A stretch of 13,859 nucleotides of DNA from CAYGBW01 sp964348185 (GTDB lineage Bacteria > Desulfobacterota > BSN033 > WVXP01), in assembly GCA_964348185.1 (NCBI GenBank), contig CAYGBW010000112.1, forward strand, positions 1 through 13,859. The letters are read 5' to 3'. The position numbers and the translations under genes were made by a program. Below, in pieces: positions 13,657 to 13,859 of the stretch (the stretch's first letter is position 1; every line of letters begins with the position of its first letter). The notes beneath the pieces are model-generated. The model was not told where the DNA came from and did not search any database. It saw nothing but the letters and a program-made list of their open reading frames with translations.

Positions 13657-13859
13657 TTTCCCTCCTCCAACGAAACCTCTTCAGATCTCCATGGGTTCAA
13701 TCTACAGCCTAAACTCCGACTCTAGTATTACGTCCCAAAAGTAGTTTACAAAAGTTACACTAAACCTGATCGTACCTGTGGAGATGTCAAAACTCAAAAT
13801 TCGAAGCACGAAATTCGAAACCCGAAATGGTTCGACGAGCCGTTCGACAGGCTCACGGT
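13657..13859. other. Upstream region of the amidohydrolase gene with edge repeats
   Basis: No gene is seen in this 203-bp edge region. Next to the GTG start is the strong Shine-Dalgarno of the amidohydrolase. At 13802-13819 lies CGAAGCACGAAATTCGAA, the exact inverse complement of 10546-10563. The window ends in TTCGACGAGC (13831-13840) and TTCGACAGGC (13843-13852), words similar to the left edge. The repeat appears to continue outside the window. Confidence 0.65.

Noticed and set aside
13785..13790. Perfect TTGACA on the minus strand upstream of the amidohydrolase
   Set aside because: No acceptable -10 lies 16-18 bp downstream, so it was not called as a promoter.

Overview
The window reads as a Gram-negative bacterial chromosome segment, most likely from a deltaproteobacterial (Desulfobacterota-type) lineage. 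That assignment is an inference. It rests on an FHA-fused sigma-54 activator, a complete mreB-mreC-mreD-mrdA-rodA elongasome operon next to a membrane-anchored PpiD-type foldase, and intergenic DNA rich in TTCGAA-type and CTGACTCC-type repeats. No rRNA, tRNA, CRISPR array, phage gene or transposase was seen. I count eleven protein genes.

Left part (1-2683, + strand): a repeat-bearing leader is followed by an FHA / AAA+ / Fis-HTH sigma-54 activator with an intact GAFTGA loop. Downstream come an 11-bp perfect dyad, a nearly perfect -24/-12 promoter (1820-1835), a strong Shine-Dalgarno and a 271-aa kinase-like protein. That protein has lost the catalytic residues and carries a four-cysteine zinc-ribbon-like insert between the kinase VAIK and alpha-C regions. 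I read this as a local regulatory pair, with the activator driving the pseudokinase gene. It is the most novel item in the window.

Centre (2712-8078, - strand): a tightly packed operon transcribed mreB > mreC > mreD > mrdA (PBP2) > rodA encodes the cell-wall elongation machine. It ends convergently, 28 bp from the pseudokinase gene. A 335-bp intergenic region separates mreB from the divergent PpiD-like chaperone gene (8414-10333, + strand), and candidate promoters for both directions share one AT-rich core.

Right part (10334-13859): a 339-bp gap holds a nested inverted-repeat element. Then come a small PilZ-domain protein (- strand, with its own sigma-70-like promoter), a divergent BtpA-family TIM-barrel protein (+ strand), and a convergent dihydropyrimidinase/D-hydantoinase-type amidohydrolase (- strand). 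The right edge has more repeat sequence, including an 18-bp inverted copy of part of the 10.4-10.6 kb element.

The elongasome genes and PpiD form an envelope-biogenesis block. The sigma-54/pseudokinase pair, the PilZ protein and the BtpA/hydantoinase genes appear to be separate units.
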